From the NCBI RefSeq assembly GCF_008728515.1, contig NC_044986.1:52254855-52318854 (forward strand): DNA of 64,000 bases, given 5' to 3'. Made by a program: the position numbers and the translations under genes. This DNA is from Papio anubis (lineage: Eukaryota > Chordata > Mammalia > Primates > Cercopithecidae). Numbering within the stretch: position 1 is the first letter of the stretch; each line of letters begins with the position of its first letter. Positions 1 to 11,126 of this stretch are shown here, piece after piece. The notes beneath the pieces were generated by a model. It was not told where the DNA came from. It made no database searches and saw nothing but the letters and a program-made list of their open reading frames with translations.

Positions 1-870
1 CTAAAAGAATTCAATAGTTTTTAAAAATTTCATTGAAAAGTGTGCAAAGGACGTGAAGAGGAATTTCTTCAAAGAAGACATACAAATGGCCAACAGGTGT
101 ATTAAAAAATGCTAAACATCACTAACCATCAGGGAAATGCAAATCAAAACCACAATGAGATATCACCTCACACCTCTTAGAATGGCTATTACCTAAAGAA
201 CAAAAGGTAAGTATAAGCAAACATGCAGAAAAAGTAAACTCTTATACACTGTTGGTGAAAATGTAAATTATTATAGCCATTATGGAAAAACATATGACTG
301 TTCTTCAACAAAGTAAAAACAGAAATATCATGTGATCCAGTAATCTCATTACCAAATATATTTTCTGAAAGAAAGGAAATGAATACGTTGAAGTGATAAT
401 TGAATGAAATCTTGCCATTTGTGGAGGACATTGCATTTAATATAAGCCAGGTACAGAAAGACAAATACTGCATGTTCTCACTCATATGTGGCAGCTAAAA
501 AGTTGATGTCATAAAAGTATATATTAGAATAGTGGTTACCAGAGGAAGGGAAGGATAGGTGGGAAGGGGAGATAGGGAGAGGTTGTTTAATGGGTAGAAA
601 ATTACAGTTAGATAACAAAATAACTTTCTAGTGTTCTATAGCATAGTACAGTTGACTAATAACAATTTATTATATTTTTCAAAATAGCTAGCAGAGAGGA
701 ATTCAAATATTCCCAGCATAAAGAAATTATGAACATTTAAGAGGTGATGCATATACCAATAAGCTAAATTTGATCACTATATATTATATACATGTAATGA
801 AGTATGTGTTTTATAAAAATGTAAAATTATGTATCAATTACAATTTTAAAAATTATACTAAGAAAAGTTT
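1..870 (+). mobile_element. 3' end of an old LINE-1 (L1MA/L1MB-grade)
   Basis: The sequence enters the window inside the C-terminal part of L1 ORF2 and continues through the 3'UTR. Landmarks are the ORF2-end block near 60-190 (a free-of-frame version of the conserved 'REMQIKTT' region), the 'catgttctcactcatatg' end-of-ORF2 block at about 471-488, and a long 3'UTR with a 'gttaccagaggaaggg' motif near 535. The reading frame is destroyed by stops and indels. The 5' part lies outside the window and no poly-A tail is clean. The older-L1 3'UTR type rather than the L1PA type is inferred from memory of the families. Confidence 0.8.
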
Positions 871-2256
871 AAATCCACCCACCACCATTCATTTAAAAAA
901 TATATCAGTGATTTTATATCTATCAGCAAAAATATTGACAACTATTAAATAAAGAAATACATTTTCAATGTGAATTATTCAAGTGACATACAAAGGTATG
1001 GAGTAAACTATGGCAATATTTTTTCAAATTCACCTCACTTCTTTCATGCATTGAAGTAAAACCTTGATATCCATATAATGTGTTCATTATATGAACTATT
1101 CATTGTAACTATATATATACACACACATTTATATATATATACACACATATCTTGTTTTTGTAAATAGGGTCCTCATATATGCATTGTTATGACTACTATT
1201 TATTTCTTATTAACAATGACTCCCAGATGTTTGTCACTCTTTATTCTATTTCTGCAGAAAAAATGCAGCTATGAAACATTTGCTCATTTATTTTTCTCTA
1301 CATGTGTAAACATTTGCTTTATAAATTAAAGCACTTTAAAATACAAAAACTTGAAAGACTTTAATCAAGAATATCAAACTTTAATCTAATGATTAGAGTT
1401 TTAACAAATGATCATTGTTTATGTTGTAAAATCATACATGCCACTAGCTCTTTTTGATGTACACTATTTTCTTCATTTCTGGTTGTGTTTCTTGTCCTCT
1501 CACACTTCTCCAAGTAACTCATGTTTAAAACCTCCTAATAAAACTCCATATGTTCATTCATGTATATATAAAAAAAGCTATATATTTATATGTAAATACA
1601 TACAGAAATATATGTGTGTATGGGTATTTATTTGTTCCTATATAGTTGTTTCTCACTATTCATAGATTCCATATTTCAGAATTCCCCTATATATTAAATG
1701 TATTTCTACCTTCAAAGTCAATACTAATAGCCTTATTGCAGTCAGTATTGACATACGCAGAGCAGTGAAAAATTTGAATCATCCAGCTCACATTTTCTGA
1801 GCTGAAGTAGAATAAAGTGGTGTTCTTTCTTCTTGTTTCAGTTCTAATACTATAAACATGTACTCTTTTTGTAGTCTATTAAGTCCCATGTTTTTTGCAT
1901 TTTTGTGCTATTTTTGTTGACTTTGTAATTCCCTCTAAACATATGACTGAGTGTTGTCTGCTGTTCACACATACAAGAAGGCAGAGAAAATACGTATATT
2001 AAATAAGCTTTGTTTAGGCATGAGTTATAGTACTGCTGGCTATGAGTTCAATGTTATAGAATTAATAATGTATATTAAATAATGTATTTTAAAATAGAAA
2101 CACACATAAAACCAGTTATGTGTTGATTGGTTGACAAAAATGTTTTGAATTGATGCTCACTGGAACCTAACCCTATTTCTTCAAAGTGAAATTATCCAAT
2201 ATTGCTAATTCAATGTTTGCGGCAACTATACATAACATTTATTACAAGTGATAAGA
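871..2256. other. AT-rich stretch without recognised gene
   Basis: No repeat family or gene could be recognised here apart from a short TA/CA-rich simple-sequence patch at about 1110-1150. A frame of 85 codons at 1408-1665 has low-complexity composition (runs of Y, I, C and K from AT-rich DNA) and no supporting signals. Confidence 0.5.
1106..1150. repeat. Imperfect TA/CA simple repeat
   Basis: Alternating runs of TA and CA dinucleotides flanked by non-repetitive AT-rich DNA. A degenerate microsatellite. Confidence 0.7.
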
Positions 2257-2267
2257 CTATCTGTCTG

Positions 2268-2310
<43 letters not shown>
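2257..2310 (+). repeat. (CTAT)n tetranucleotide microsatellite
   Basis: About 13 consecutive tetranucleotide units, the first few reading CTGT and the rest a pure CTAT tract from about 2270 to 2310, followed by a degraded (TATG)n tail. Uninterrupted tracts of this length are typically polymorphic in length between people; this is inference from the general behaviour of such repeats. Confidence 0.95.
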
Positions 2311-2330
2311 GTCATCTATGTATGTATGTT

Positions 2331-2746
2331 TTGAGGCCAACACTACCTAAAGTAATAAACAGATTCAGGGCAATTGCCATGAAAATCCCAACAGCTGTTT
2401 TTGCAGGTATATAAAAAACTATCTTCAAATTCATAATGGAACTACAAGGGACCCAGAATAACCCTAACAGTATTGAAAAATAACTGAGTTGGAGGAGTCA
2501 CACTCCCTAATTCTATTTTATTATTTATTTATTTATGACAGCGTCTCACTCTGTCACCCAGGCTGGAGTGCAGTGGCGCTATGTCGACTCACTACAACCT
2601 CTGCCTCCCGGGTTCAAGCAATTTTTGTACCTCAGCCTCCTGAGTAGCGAGCAGTTGGGATAACAGGCCTAGGCCACCACGTCTGGCCACTCCCTAATTT
2701 TAAACCTTACTACAAAGCTACAGTAATCAAAATAATGTGGTGCTGA
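2331..2746 (+). mobile_element. Internal LINE-1 ORF2 fragment hosting an Alu monomer
   Basis: ORF2 sequence from the RT-thumb/C-terminal part is readable at 2331-2511 and resumes at 2688-2746 after an Alu monomer. The two L1 pieces join in register across the Alu, so this is one L1 interrupted by one insertion. The L1 then stops abruptly at an ERV1 LTR beginning at about 2747. The remnant has no intact frame. Confidence 0.8.
2512..2687 (-). mobile_element. Monomeric or internally deleted Alu with TSD
   Basis: A single Alu-arm-sized element on the minus strand: degraded poly-T at 2512-2535, then the Alu-arm block with the 'ggctggagtgcagtggcgc' motif, ending in a right-hand 'ccaccacgtctggcc' boundary. 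It is flanked by a perfect 12-bp target-site duplication (cactccctaatt at 2501-2512 and 2688-2699). It could be a free Alu monomer (FRAM/FLAM type) or a dimer that lost its middle; the presence of right-arm-type sequence favours FRAM. Confidence 0.8.
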
Positions 2747-3310
2747 TGATATGGGAGAGGGGCAGGGAAGTGCTGGGTAGAGAAAGGCGGGTCCCTGGCT
2801 AGGGCTCCACCCTCATGGACCTAGGTGAGGACTGGCACACCTGCTTTCGCGTCTTTTCCAAGACCACCCTGGCCTGCCACGCTCCCATCCAGGGCCTGTA
2901 GAAACCCAAGACCCGAGCAAGGCAGAGACAGAAGCGGCTGGACGTCAAGAGGAGCGGATTGGCAGAAGAAGACGCAGCAGCTGGAAGGCAACAGGGCGTC
3001 AAGGGGAGCGCGCCAGCAGAAGAGCACACTGACAGATGCCGGTACGCCAGCAGGCCATCCATTGGAGGCTAGAGGTGGAGTTTGGGTGCAGTTGTAGGAG
3101 AGCCGGGGCTGTTGAGTGGCCCAACTCTAGGGGAAGACCATCTCCCTTCTGGCTCCCTCATGGGCTGAGAGCTACTTCCACTCAATAAAACTATACACTC
3201 ATTCTCCAAGTCCACGTGTAACCCGATTCTTCCAGTACACCAAGGCAAGAACCCAGGATACAGAAAGTCCTCTCTCCTTGCGACACGGTAGAGGGTCTAG
3301 TTTATGGGCT
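2747..3310 (+). mobile_element. Solo LTR of a class I endogenous retrovirus (ERV1)
   Basis: A GC-richer 0.56-kb block that begins TG, has a degraded TATA-like site near 2896 (ctgtagaaa), a polyadenylation signal aataaa at 3184-3189 and a following U5-like region. It sits immediately after an L1 fragment. The layout U3-R-U5 with these signals is diagnostic of a retroviral LTR, and the wording of the U5 region is that of a class I HERV LTR group; I cannot name the subfamily with certainty. Frames of 66-90 codons on both strands here (2799-3097) are consequences of high GC and are not genes. No gag-pol sequence adjoins it. Confidence 0.75.
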
Positions 3311-3452
3311 ACATATATCAGAGTCGCATGAGGTGCTTATTAACTACGAAATTGCCAAGCTGTAAAACAGACCTACTGAATCAGAAACGTGGCATTGGTA
3401 AACCAGAATAATACACTGTCTTCAAGTGATTCCCTTGCTTGCTAAAGTATGC
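3311..3452. mobile_element. MER5-like hAT-Charlie DNA transposon fragment
   Basis: Contains the characteristic 'cctactgaatcagaaac' core near 3372-3388, between arms resembling inverted copies of each other ('tcagagtcgcatgagg' on the left; 'aagtgattcccttgc' on the right), as in non-autonomous MER5 elements. Too diverged to orient. It abuts the end of the ERV1 LTR. Confidence 0.6.
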
Positions 3453-3505
3453 GAAACAAAAGATACAATGTTATTCCTGAAGTTACAGACACAGTTTGTT
3501 TCTTT

Positions 3506-3821
3506 TTTTCTTTCTGTTTTTTTTTTTTTTTTCTTCTTCTTTGAAAGGGATTCTTGCTCTGTTGCCTGGGCTGGAGTGCAGCGAGATCTAGGCCCACTGC
3601 AACCTCCGCCTCCCGGGTTCAAGTGATTCTCCAGCCTCAGCTTGCCAAGTAGCTGGGATTACAAGCACACACCACCACGCCGGGTTAATTTTTGTAGTTT
3701 TAGTAGAGGTAGGGTTTCATCATGTTGGCCAGGCTGGTCTCGAACTCCTGACCGCAGGTGATCTGTCTGCCTCGGCCTCCCAAAGTGCTGCGATTACAGG
3801 CATAAGCTACCACACTTGGCC
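3506..3821 (-). mobile_element. Full-length Alu (AluS-like)
   Basis: Minus-strand Alu dimer with poly-T head (about 3515-3532), right arm, middle A-rich linker remnant and left arm ending in the reverse-complemented Alu start at 3821. Imperfect target-site duplications with core tttgtttc flank it (3495-3505 and 3825-3835). Confidence 0.95.
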
Positions 3822-3835
3822 CTCTTTGTTTCCTT

Positions 3836-4818
3836 TTATCCTGAAAACACATATTATATCTCTGTTGTATATCAGAAATCAGTTTGGGATAGATCAAATA
3901 GCCTAAGAAGGTGTGCACTGGAAGAAGACATTATAATTATTCCAAACCCATGTTTGTATGGCTATTTAAATAACTTAACTATGCAATATGTAGTTATAGG
4001 AATGTATATTTTGAATAAACAGACCTTTTCTATAATCAGTAGTTTAACTTTCCTATGAAAAAGCAAGTCACATATTCTCAATTCAGGTTTTGCCATCTCC
4101 AAATGAATGGGATTTTTTAAAATGGGTTAACAAATGACGATTTTTTAAAATACCAAATCATGTATAATTATAACTGCTCAGACAAATTAGGACAAGGAGA
4201 AATGGAATAAAGTCTAGCTTCTGAAAACAATTAATTTTCATACACATAAGGGTATATGTCATAAATTTAGAAGCTGTAAAGTCACCATGAGGTAACTCTT
4301 TAATATCTTATAAAACAGAAACTGAATAAAGTAACTATTTGGAGTTGTCAGTAATATCAAGTTTCCTGAGATTTCTGCATATCTTGTATACAAAAAGAGC
4401 AAGAATGTTTAGATAAATGTGACTGGCAAAAGACAATCTACATATGGTCAGTGCTGTGCTTACTTACTTCTACCTCAGGTTATATAACAAGATAAAAAGT
4501 TGCAACCTCAATGAACAAAATACATATCACAAATTCATTCACACTCACGGACACATGTCCTGCATATATTGGAGCCATTCTACTCCAAACTCATTAATAA
4601 AGAAAGTTCTAGTGATTGAATATCAGAAAATAAATGCCATTCTATAGAATATATTTGAATAAAAATTCATAGTATTGTAAATTGAATCATACACAATGCA
4701 AAATACTGACATTGAAAATGTTAAATATTTTAATGTATTATTGTTTAGAAAACAAAAGCATACATACACATATAAAATTATTAAATGAGATGGAATTATG
4801 TTTTACTTAGACACCCCT
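3836..4818. other. AT-rich stretch without recognised feature
   Basis: Nothing recognisable as a gene or common repeat. Frames of up to 80 codons are uninterrupted only by chance. Confidence 0.5.
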
Positions 4819-4850
4819 CAAATTTTCTTAAATATTTATTTCTTTCATTT

Positions 4851-4977
4851 GGTAGAGATGGGGTCTCATTATGTTGCTCAGACTGGCCTCAAATTTCTGG
4901 CTTCAGGCAATCTTCCCACTTCAGTTTCTCAAAGTATTAGGATTACAGGCATGCAGGCATGACCCACCTTGCCCAGC
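4851..4977 (-). mobile_element. Alu left-arm monomer (FLAM) copy 1
   Basis: Only left-arm Alu sequence is present in reverse complement: 'gtagagatggggtctcattatgttgc' through the tail 'cttgcccagcc'. It has a short T-rich head rather than a poly-T. It is flanked by copies of the target sequence caaattttcttaaatattta at 4819 and 4978. Confidence 0.85.
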
Positions 4978-5000
4978 CAAATTTTCTTAAATATTTATTT

Positions 5001-5062
5001 TCTTTCCTTCTTTTTCTTTTCTTTCTTTCTTTCTTTCTTCTTCTTCTTCTTCTTTTTTTTTT
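5001..5062. repeat. (TTTC)n/(TTC)n/poly-T simple repeat
   Basis: Pyrimidine tract made of TTTC units, then TTC units, then poly-T. It is the expanded and mutated oligo-T head (A-tail on the other strand) of the second Alu monomer. Confidence 0.9.
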
Positions 5063-5185
5063 TTAAAGATGGGGCCTCACTATTTGGGCCTAATTCTGAT
5101 CTAGAACTCCTAGACTCAAGCAACCTTCCCGCTTTAGCCTCTCAAATTGTCAGGATTACAGGTATGAGCCACCATGCCTGGCCGC
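5063..5185 (-). mobile_element. Alu left-arm monomer (FLAM) copy 2
   Basis: A second reverse-complemented left Alu arm, starting after the pyrimidine tract and ending in 'accatgcctggccg'. A third, shorter copy of the target sequence (caaattttcttaaa) follows at 5186. It therefore used the same target site as the monomer just upstream. Confidence 0.85.
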
Positions 5186-5199
5186 CAAATTTTCTTAAA

Positions 5200-6892
5200 A
5201 ATGTCTAATTTAACATAATTTTGTTTTCCAGAACTTTCTATCTTTGCAAGTGATAAGTTTTTATTTGTTTTTTTTTTTTTACTAATTCATTCAGATCAGA
5301 TGTTAAATCAATTGACAATTAAACACCTGTGCTACATAACTTTGTGCTGATTCAATGTGAAAATTTCCAGATTGGCCACACATGCTCATTAAAACTAACA
5401 AGAGCTCCATTGTTAATTCCCTGTGTGCCTGAATGAATATTTCTCCCTAGCATTCAATAGCCCTTAATTTTTTCTCGTTTTTTACCTGTTGTGCCAGCTG
5501 CTAATAACTGGATTATGCCATCTGCTTCTTCCACAGAAATATCTGAAGAGAAAAGAAAGGAAGTAGTTTCTCTTACATGGGATTTAACCATGATATAATT
5601 ACATTTTCTGTACAAGATACTCATATATACAGAACTGTGTTAATGTTCTTGTCTGGTGTTAATTTTTGAACTGTCATTAACATTAACAGTCAATTCTTAA
5701 AAAATCTCTATTCCAATTCCAAAAATCTATTAGACATAAAAATTCTTATGTCTCAAATTTTTCCTGAGAGAAAAGTAAAATGTGTCTGATGGATGAAGCA
5801 CAATGAGGTTAACAAAATGGCTAAACATACTCATACTAAAACTAGGAAAATGCTTTCCAGGGCAGACTATGCACTTTTATTTTCATGAAACATTTATCTT
5901 GTAGTTGATTTGGTTACATCTTTGTCTTTCAAAGTAGGAAAGCTTCATGAAGGTCAAAATATAATCTCTTAAAATGATTATCTCGCCCTCATTGCAGGAC
6001 TCACTGTTAGATATAGAATAAAGCACTTGGATTTTTTTTCAGCTTTCCTAGGAAACTTCTGATACAACAGTGTTTAAGAGGAAATAAATTTCAAAGAGGC
6101 AAGAAGCTTTCAGAGAAGGGCTGAGAATCTACATTTGACCTGGAAGTCACAATCCCATTCTTGGCACTGGCTTAGTATCAAGGTTTTTCCTTCAGATCCT
6201 TTAAAGAATTATGAAAATTGAGTAATATTGGAAGTTAAAGAATTAAGCCAAAGCCGTAGAAAAACAAAGTGGTATGCTTCAAAGCCACTAGAATTGAGCA
6301 TGGAAGAATACCAAATAAGATTCTAAAGCCCAAGAGGGAGGGTAAATTGAAACTTTTCTGTCCGGTCACTTACCAATCTGGACACAATAAGTATGAAGTT
6401 CTATATTATTGCAGTTTAATTTGCAATTCTATCATGAAAATGATGCTCATCTGTTTTTCATGTGCTTTTGCATGTCAATTTTTATATAATTATTTTTTAT
6501 AAAGTGTCAGCTCAAGTTTTTGCCTACTGATAATATAATTATTATGCTTGTGTTACAATTTTTAATTTATAAAATGAGATAGATTCAGTATAACAAAATA
6601 AATATATGACAAATATTGCAAAAGTTACAAATTACAACACAATATTTTTATGAATACAGATGAAAAATCCTATCCTGCACGAAATGTAAAAAATTGATTC
6701 TACTTACATATAAATATAACAAATCCCAATCAAGTAAGTTTTATTATACAGTTTGTTTAACATTGGAAAATTAAATTAAAATTAAAGAAGGATACCTGTC
6801 AATATTATACCAGAAAAAAATAAACATCTAAAGATAATGTTATTTATATTAGCATTCAAACAATCATACATATTGAAATAAATTGAAGAAAT
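5200..6892. other. AT-rich stretch without recognised feature
   Basis: No gene, RNA or repeat family recognised. A 77-codon frame at 6269-6502 shows no family resemblance. Confidence 0.5.
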
Positions 6893-7191
6893 GTCACAGT
6901 TCTGCATGGCTGGGGAGGCCTCAGGAAACTTACAATTATGGCAGAAGGGGAAGCAAACACGTCCTTCTTCACATGGTGGCAGCAAGGAGAAGTGTTGATC
7001 AAAAGGGAGAAAAGTCCTTCATAAAACCATCAAACCTCGTGAGAACTCACTCACTATCACAAGAACAGCATGAGAGTAATCACCCCCATGATTAAATTAT
7101 GTCTCACTGAGTTCCTCCCATGACACAGGGGGATCATGGTAATTACAATTCAAGATGAGATTTGGGTGGGGACACAGCAAAACCATATGAG
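6893..7191 (-). mobile_element. MaLR LTR (MST/THE1 type), 3'-truncated
   Basis: Reverse complement of a MaLR LTR: the plus-strand right edge 'ggacacagcaaaaccatatga' is the LTR start (TG end on the minus strand), and the block 'ggctggggaggcctcagg' at about 6910 lies toward its R region. The U5-side end with its polyadenylation signal is missing, so the LTR is truncated at its 3' end. Frames at 6782-6985 and 6883-7095 are translations of the LTR and not genes. Confidence 0.88.
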
Positions 7192-7459
7192 TGTGTGAAT
7201 ATCTATGTATGTAAATATACAAGTTATTTCTAAATTTTCATAAAAAATAATTTGTGAAAAAAAAAGTTGTTTTAACATTGAATAATATATGATTGATGTA
7301 GGGATAGAAAAATAACAGACAACTTATAAATGAACCCACATATGTTCAGTCACATGACTTATGGTAAAATGATCATTACAGTGAAAACTATGATCTTTGT
7401 AACAAATGATATTGGATTAACTGGATATCAATGTAATACAAGTTCCCACATTCATTAAT
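7192..7459. other. AT-rich spacer
   Basis: Nothing recognised. Confidence 0.5.
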
Positions 7460-8060
7460 TAACAGGAATATGAAAAATTAAGCTACAACCCAATACAACT
7501 ACCTGCAAAATAGAGTGTCTAAAGTAAAGAAAATACTAAATATCAAGTTTGGGCAACAATGTGCAGCACCTCAAAACGCACTGACGTTGCAGACAAAATT
7601 TTTAATGGATAAAATTGCATCATTAAACTGCTAGTAACTTAAGAAGTGAACATATACAAATCCCATGACACACAATTTCACTCCTAGGTATATAACCCAC
7701 TATAATGCTTACATATATTTAAAATACATGGACAAACATTCATTGTAAATGTTTGTATTAGCATTGTTCATAACAGTTTAAACTGTAAACTTGTCAAATG
7801 CCTATTAACAGGAAAATTTATTAAATGTGTTAGGTTTATTCACGAAATGAGTAATGAAAACAAGTGAATATAGCAATGAAAACAAGTGAATAGTAACTCT
7901 CAGCGACAGTATTAATGGTTGTAACAGGCAAAAAATTTTAAGTGAATCAGACACAGAGGAGTATGTATTGTACGATGCTAATCACAAGAAGTTTTAGCAC
8001 AGACAAAACAGATTAAGGCTGTTAAATGTTAGAAAAATGTTTATTTTTGTGTAGATAGTG
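7460..8060 (+). mobile_element. Ancient LINE-1 (L1M) ORF2 end
   Basis: Highly diverged C-terminal ORF2 sequence: a 'cactcctaggtatata' block near 7680, the 'gcattgttcataacag' block near 7762 and a degraded 'agtgaatcagacacagaggagtatgtattgtacgatg' region near 7940 appear in the same order as in mammalian L1M elements. No open frame survives. Confidence 0.65.
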
Positions 8061-8329
8061 ACTTGAAGGTGACCAGATTGGAGTTTCTGTGATTTCCTCA
8101 GTATAGCATTACACAGTTTATATTGTTTTTTCTGAACATTCTTTCTCTCAGCATCATGTGTTCAGATTGCCTAATATATCGGTAGATTGTATCTTTATAT
8201 TGTCGATTAGTATCACATTACATCGATGCACCAAAGTTCGCGCATCCATTATCCTATTTAGAGTCATCTAAGCTATCTGTAGTTTAGAACTATTTTGCCA
8301 TTTATTTGAATTGTTTACTGTATTAACAT

Positions 8330-9000
8330 TTAATTGAAAGATTCATGTGGTTAGATTTAGGTTTACCATCTCTTATGTCTTTTCTATTTTACTTCTCAAA
8401 TTTTTATTCTCCTCTTCCTTCTTTCCTGTCTTCTTTTGGTTGACATGCAAAATTTTGGAATTTAATTACTATTTGTTGTTTATGTTTGCCAATAACATAT
8501 TAAATTATTTTTAATAATAGCTACTCTATGGATTAAAAAGTGTCATTTTTCTTTTATATTAATGAAGGCTACTTATGATTAATATTTACCACTTTATGTA
8601 AAATATAAGTAATTTCAATGATCTATGCAGATATTACATTACCATATGTATAACATTTACATGCCATACACTTGATAAGAAACTATTGTGTCTATTTGTA
8701 GTCTAGTGTATACTAAATAAATTAAGAGGGCATGACATTTTTTTCCATTTATACATATGAGTATCTTTTTAAATGCTCCCAATTCCTTCATAGGGTCATA
8801 AATTTTGTTTGTTTTTCCCAGTGTAATTTTCACTCAACTGAAGGAGTTTCCATTAGATGGTGATACATTTTGTTCATTTTATATTAAAAAGGATTTCCCC
8901 TTCATTCCTGCAAGATATTTCCAGGGTATTGAATACAATGTTTTTGGTTAGGGGTTTTTTGGGTCACTACGTTAAAGATACTGGTACACTGATTTCTTCC
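8330..9000 (-). mobile_element. Probable ancient LINE-1 (L1M/HAL1) fragment, antisense
   Basis: T-rich sequence whose order of motifs ('ctcttccttctttcctgtcttctttt', later 'ccccttcattcctgcaagatatttcc' near 8897) resembles the reverse complement of old L1M 5'-side sequence. Strongly decayed; assignment is by pattern memory and is tentative. Confidence 0.45.
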
Positions 9001-10779
9001 TTTTAATTTGTGATGTTCTTACAACCTGGCTATAAAGCACTTTCAGGAAGGCACATACTGTTCCCAATTTCTCTTAGTAAATATAACAAACAGTGCTGAA
9101 TATTATTTACAAAACTTAAGAAGACTATGAAAGATGGAGAGAAGTTGGACTTTCTGGGGACGTCAATACCCAAGGAAGGGCACAGTGGTGAGTTCCCTGG
9201 GTATTCTTTTTGATTCATATTTTACAGAACTGGAACTGAAGAAACAAGCAACCCAGAAATCCCAATGGGTACAGACAGAAAAGGCCCCATCGAAGGAGTA
9301 GGAAGGAAGCAGCATCACAATATAAAAACTTTGAGAAAATAATGGCTCCAATCCAGGCAAGCACCAGAGTAAAACCTGCTCCACCCTCACCTACACCAAC
9401 AAAGGCTAAATGGGGAGTCTATATTTCACACTCACTAGGGTGTAAGGACTTACCCACCACACAAACCATGTTGCTGTCAGAGATAGACAGGCAGAGAGTC
9501 AAGAAATTCCCCACAAGAAAAAAAAAAACTACATTTTGAAGAGGGCATGAATTCCATTAGTTTGCATCCCTAAATGAATGGATATTCTTTTAACACCATA
9601 AATTGTAAGATGCACTATTTTTAAAGTACATTAACAAAGAAAAATAGCTGTCAATTTCAATGACAAATTGAAATTATCACTTATATTAGCACTTATATGA
9701 CTAGCACTTATATGATGCAACTCAATTTCAGATATATTAAATACATGAAAATTAAGGTGTCACTTAAAATTTGTAAATTATAGTATACAGTAGGCAGTTT
9801 ACAAAGCATTTTCATAAGCATTAAAATATTGATCATTAGAACTATCAATTGACTTGTGGAAATAAGATGTCCAACAACTGAAACTATTTGCTAAAATTCT
9901 CAAGGCAATTGTGTGGCTAAGCCTGGACCACAGCCAAAGTTTTCTGACTTCAGCACTCTATGGATTTAGATTTTTTTTTGTAAATACTGTGTGGTTCTAC
10001 ATTTATATAGTCCTTGATTAGGTGGTAATAATGGTTGTCAGATAAAACCATGTTAGAGGTTTAATACAGTTTCAGCTTGCAATTTCACTGCATCTGCATT
10101 TCTTGTCAATCAGCTATGTGTGCTATTGCTAACTGTAAATATAACCCCTTTTTATGAGATTAACATAGTGATCTTTTATTATGGCCCTTTTATAGCTTTA
10201 TATAGAATACATGTGAATATTCACAATTTTTCCCTATGGTGATTTCAATTCAACAAGGAATAAAGACTTGCTATTGGAACTAAATAATTTCATTGCATAT
10301 ATGATTTAAGTTGTTCAATACATTATTTGACTTCTTTAAATATTTATGGATTCAGGATTACTCTTTTTCTCTAGTGTGTCTTCTGTTACTTACCACAATC
10401 TTAGGCACACCATGTGGTATTATCTACTCATCATCATAGTTTTATTGAGATCTTACTGTAAGTTATCTTCCCATGTCCTGAAACAGTTTATGTTTCAGAA
10501 GGAGATTTGCATTGGTGAGGATAGAAATAGAAAATTAAAACAAATCGAGGATGTATATGATGTGATCTTTATCTTAATAAATTCTAGTTCCATCGTCCTA
10601 TTGTCACCTTTCAGTAAATTCTTCCTACCTCTTCTCTCTCCTTTTTTTCTAACACTTCTTAAGCTAGAAAATTAGAACTAAACATAAAAATAGGTTTATA
10701 TTTAAACTATGTGTGCATAAGAAGGCAGACATTTATTTCTCTTCAATTTTGTATCTGAGTTCATCCACCACTTTCATTT
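9001..10779. other. Unclassified stretch with a GC-richer patch
   Basis: 9120-9530 is noticeably less AT-rich than its surroundings and holds frames on both strands (75 codons minus, 65 codons plus), but neither resembles a known family and no exon can be supported. The rest is AT-rich and unrecognised, including a hydrophobic chance frame at 10346-10675 (109 codons). Confidence 0.4.
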
Positions 10780-10794
10780 CATCTTCCTCTGTTT

Positions 10795-11111
10795 TGTTTG
10801 TTTGTTTGTTTGTTCATTTGTTTGTTTTTGAGACAAAGTCTTGCCTTGTTGCCTAGGCTGGAGTGCAGTGGCACAATCTTGGCTCACTGCAACCTCCACC
10901 TCCCAGGTTCAGGTGATTCTCCTGCCTCCACCTCCCAAGTAGCTGGGATTACAGGTGTCTGCCATCACGCCTGGCTAATTTTTTGTATTTTTAGTAGAGA
11001 TGGGGTTTCACCATGTTGGCCAGGCTGGTCTTGGACTCCTGACCTCAGGTGATCCACCCGCCTTAGCCTCCCAAAGTTCTGGGATTATCAGCATGAGCCA
11101 CCCACCTGGCC
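10795..11111 (-). mobile_element. Full-length Alu (AluS-like) with perfect TSD
   Basis: Minus-strand Alu dimer with a (GTTT)n-type tail at 10791-10828. A perfect 15-bp target-site duplication, catcttcctctgttt, lies at 10780-10794 and 11112-11126. The translated frame at 10798-11052 is the usual Alu artefact. Confidence 0.96.
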
Positions 11112-11126
11112 CATCTTCCTCTGTTT

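Noticed and set aside
2799..3097. Overlapping frames of 66-90 codons on both strands
   Set aside because: They lie inside the ERV1 LTR, whose high GC content keeps several frames open at once. No start context, homology or conservation argument supports coding.
3184..3189. aataaa signals at 3184, 23237, 33555 and 38939 as possible gene ends
   Set aside because: All four lie inside retroviral or MaLR LTRs at the expected R-region position; no gene leads into them.
4819..5199. Regularly spaced direct repeats that might suggest a CRISPR-like array
   Set aside because: The repeats are target-site duplications around Alu monomers. The organism is a primate and no array structure exists anywhere in the window.
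10346..10675. Frame of 109 codons, hydrophobic
   Set aside because: Composition is that expected of T-rich DNA (Leu, Ile, Phe, Ser). No domain recognised and no promoter or splice evidence.
10798..11052. Frames through Alu elements (also at 3426-3626, 27826-28185, 35103-35363, 39299-39589)
   Set aside because: Typical antisense-Alu translations (for example LPRLECSGTI); they are repeat artefacts.
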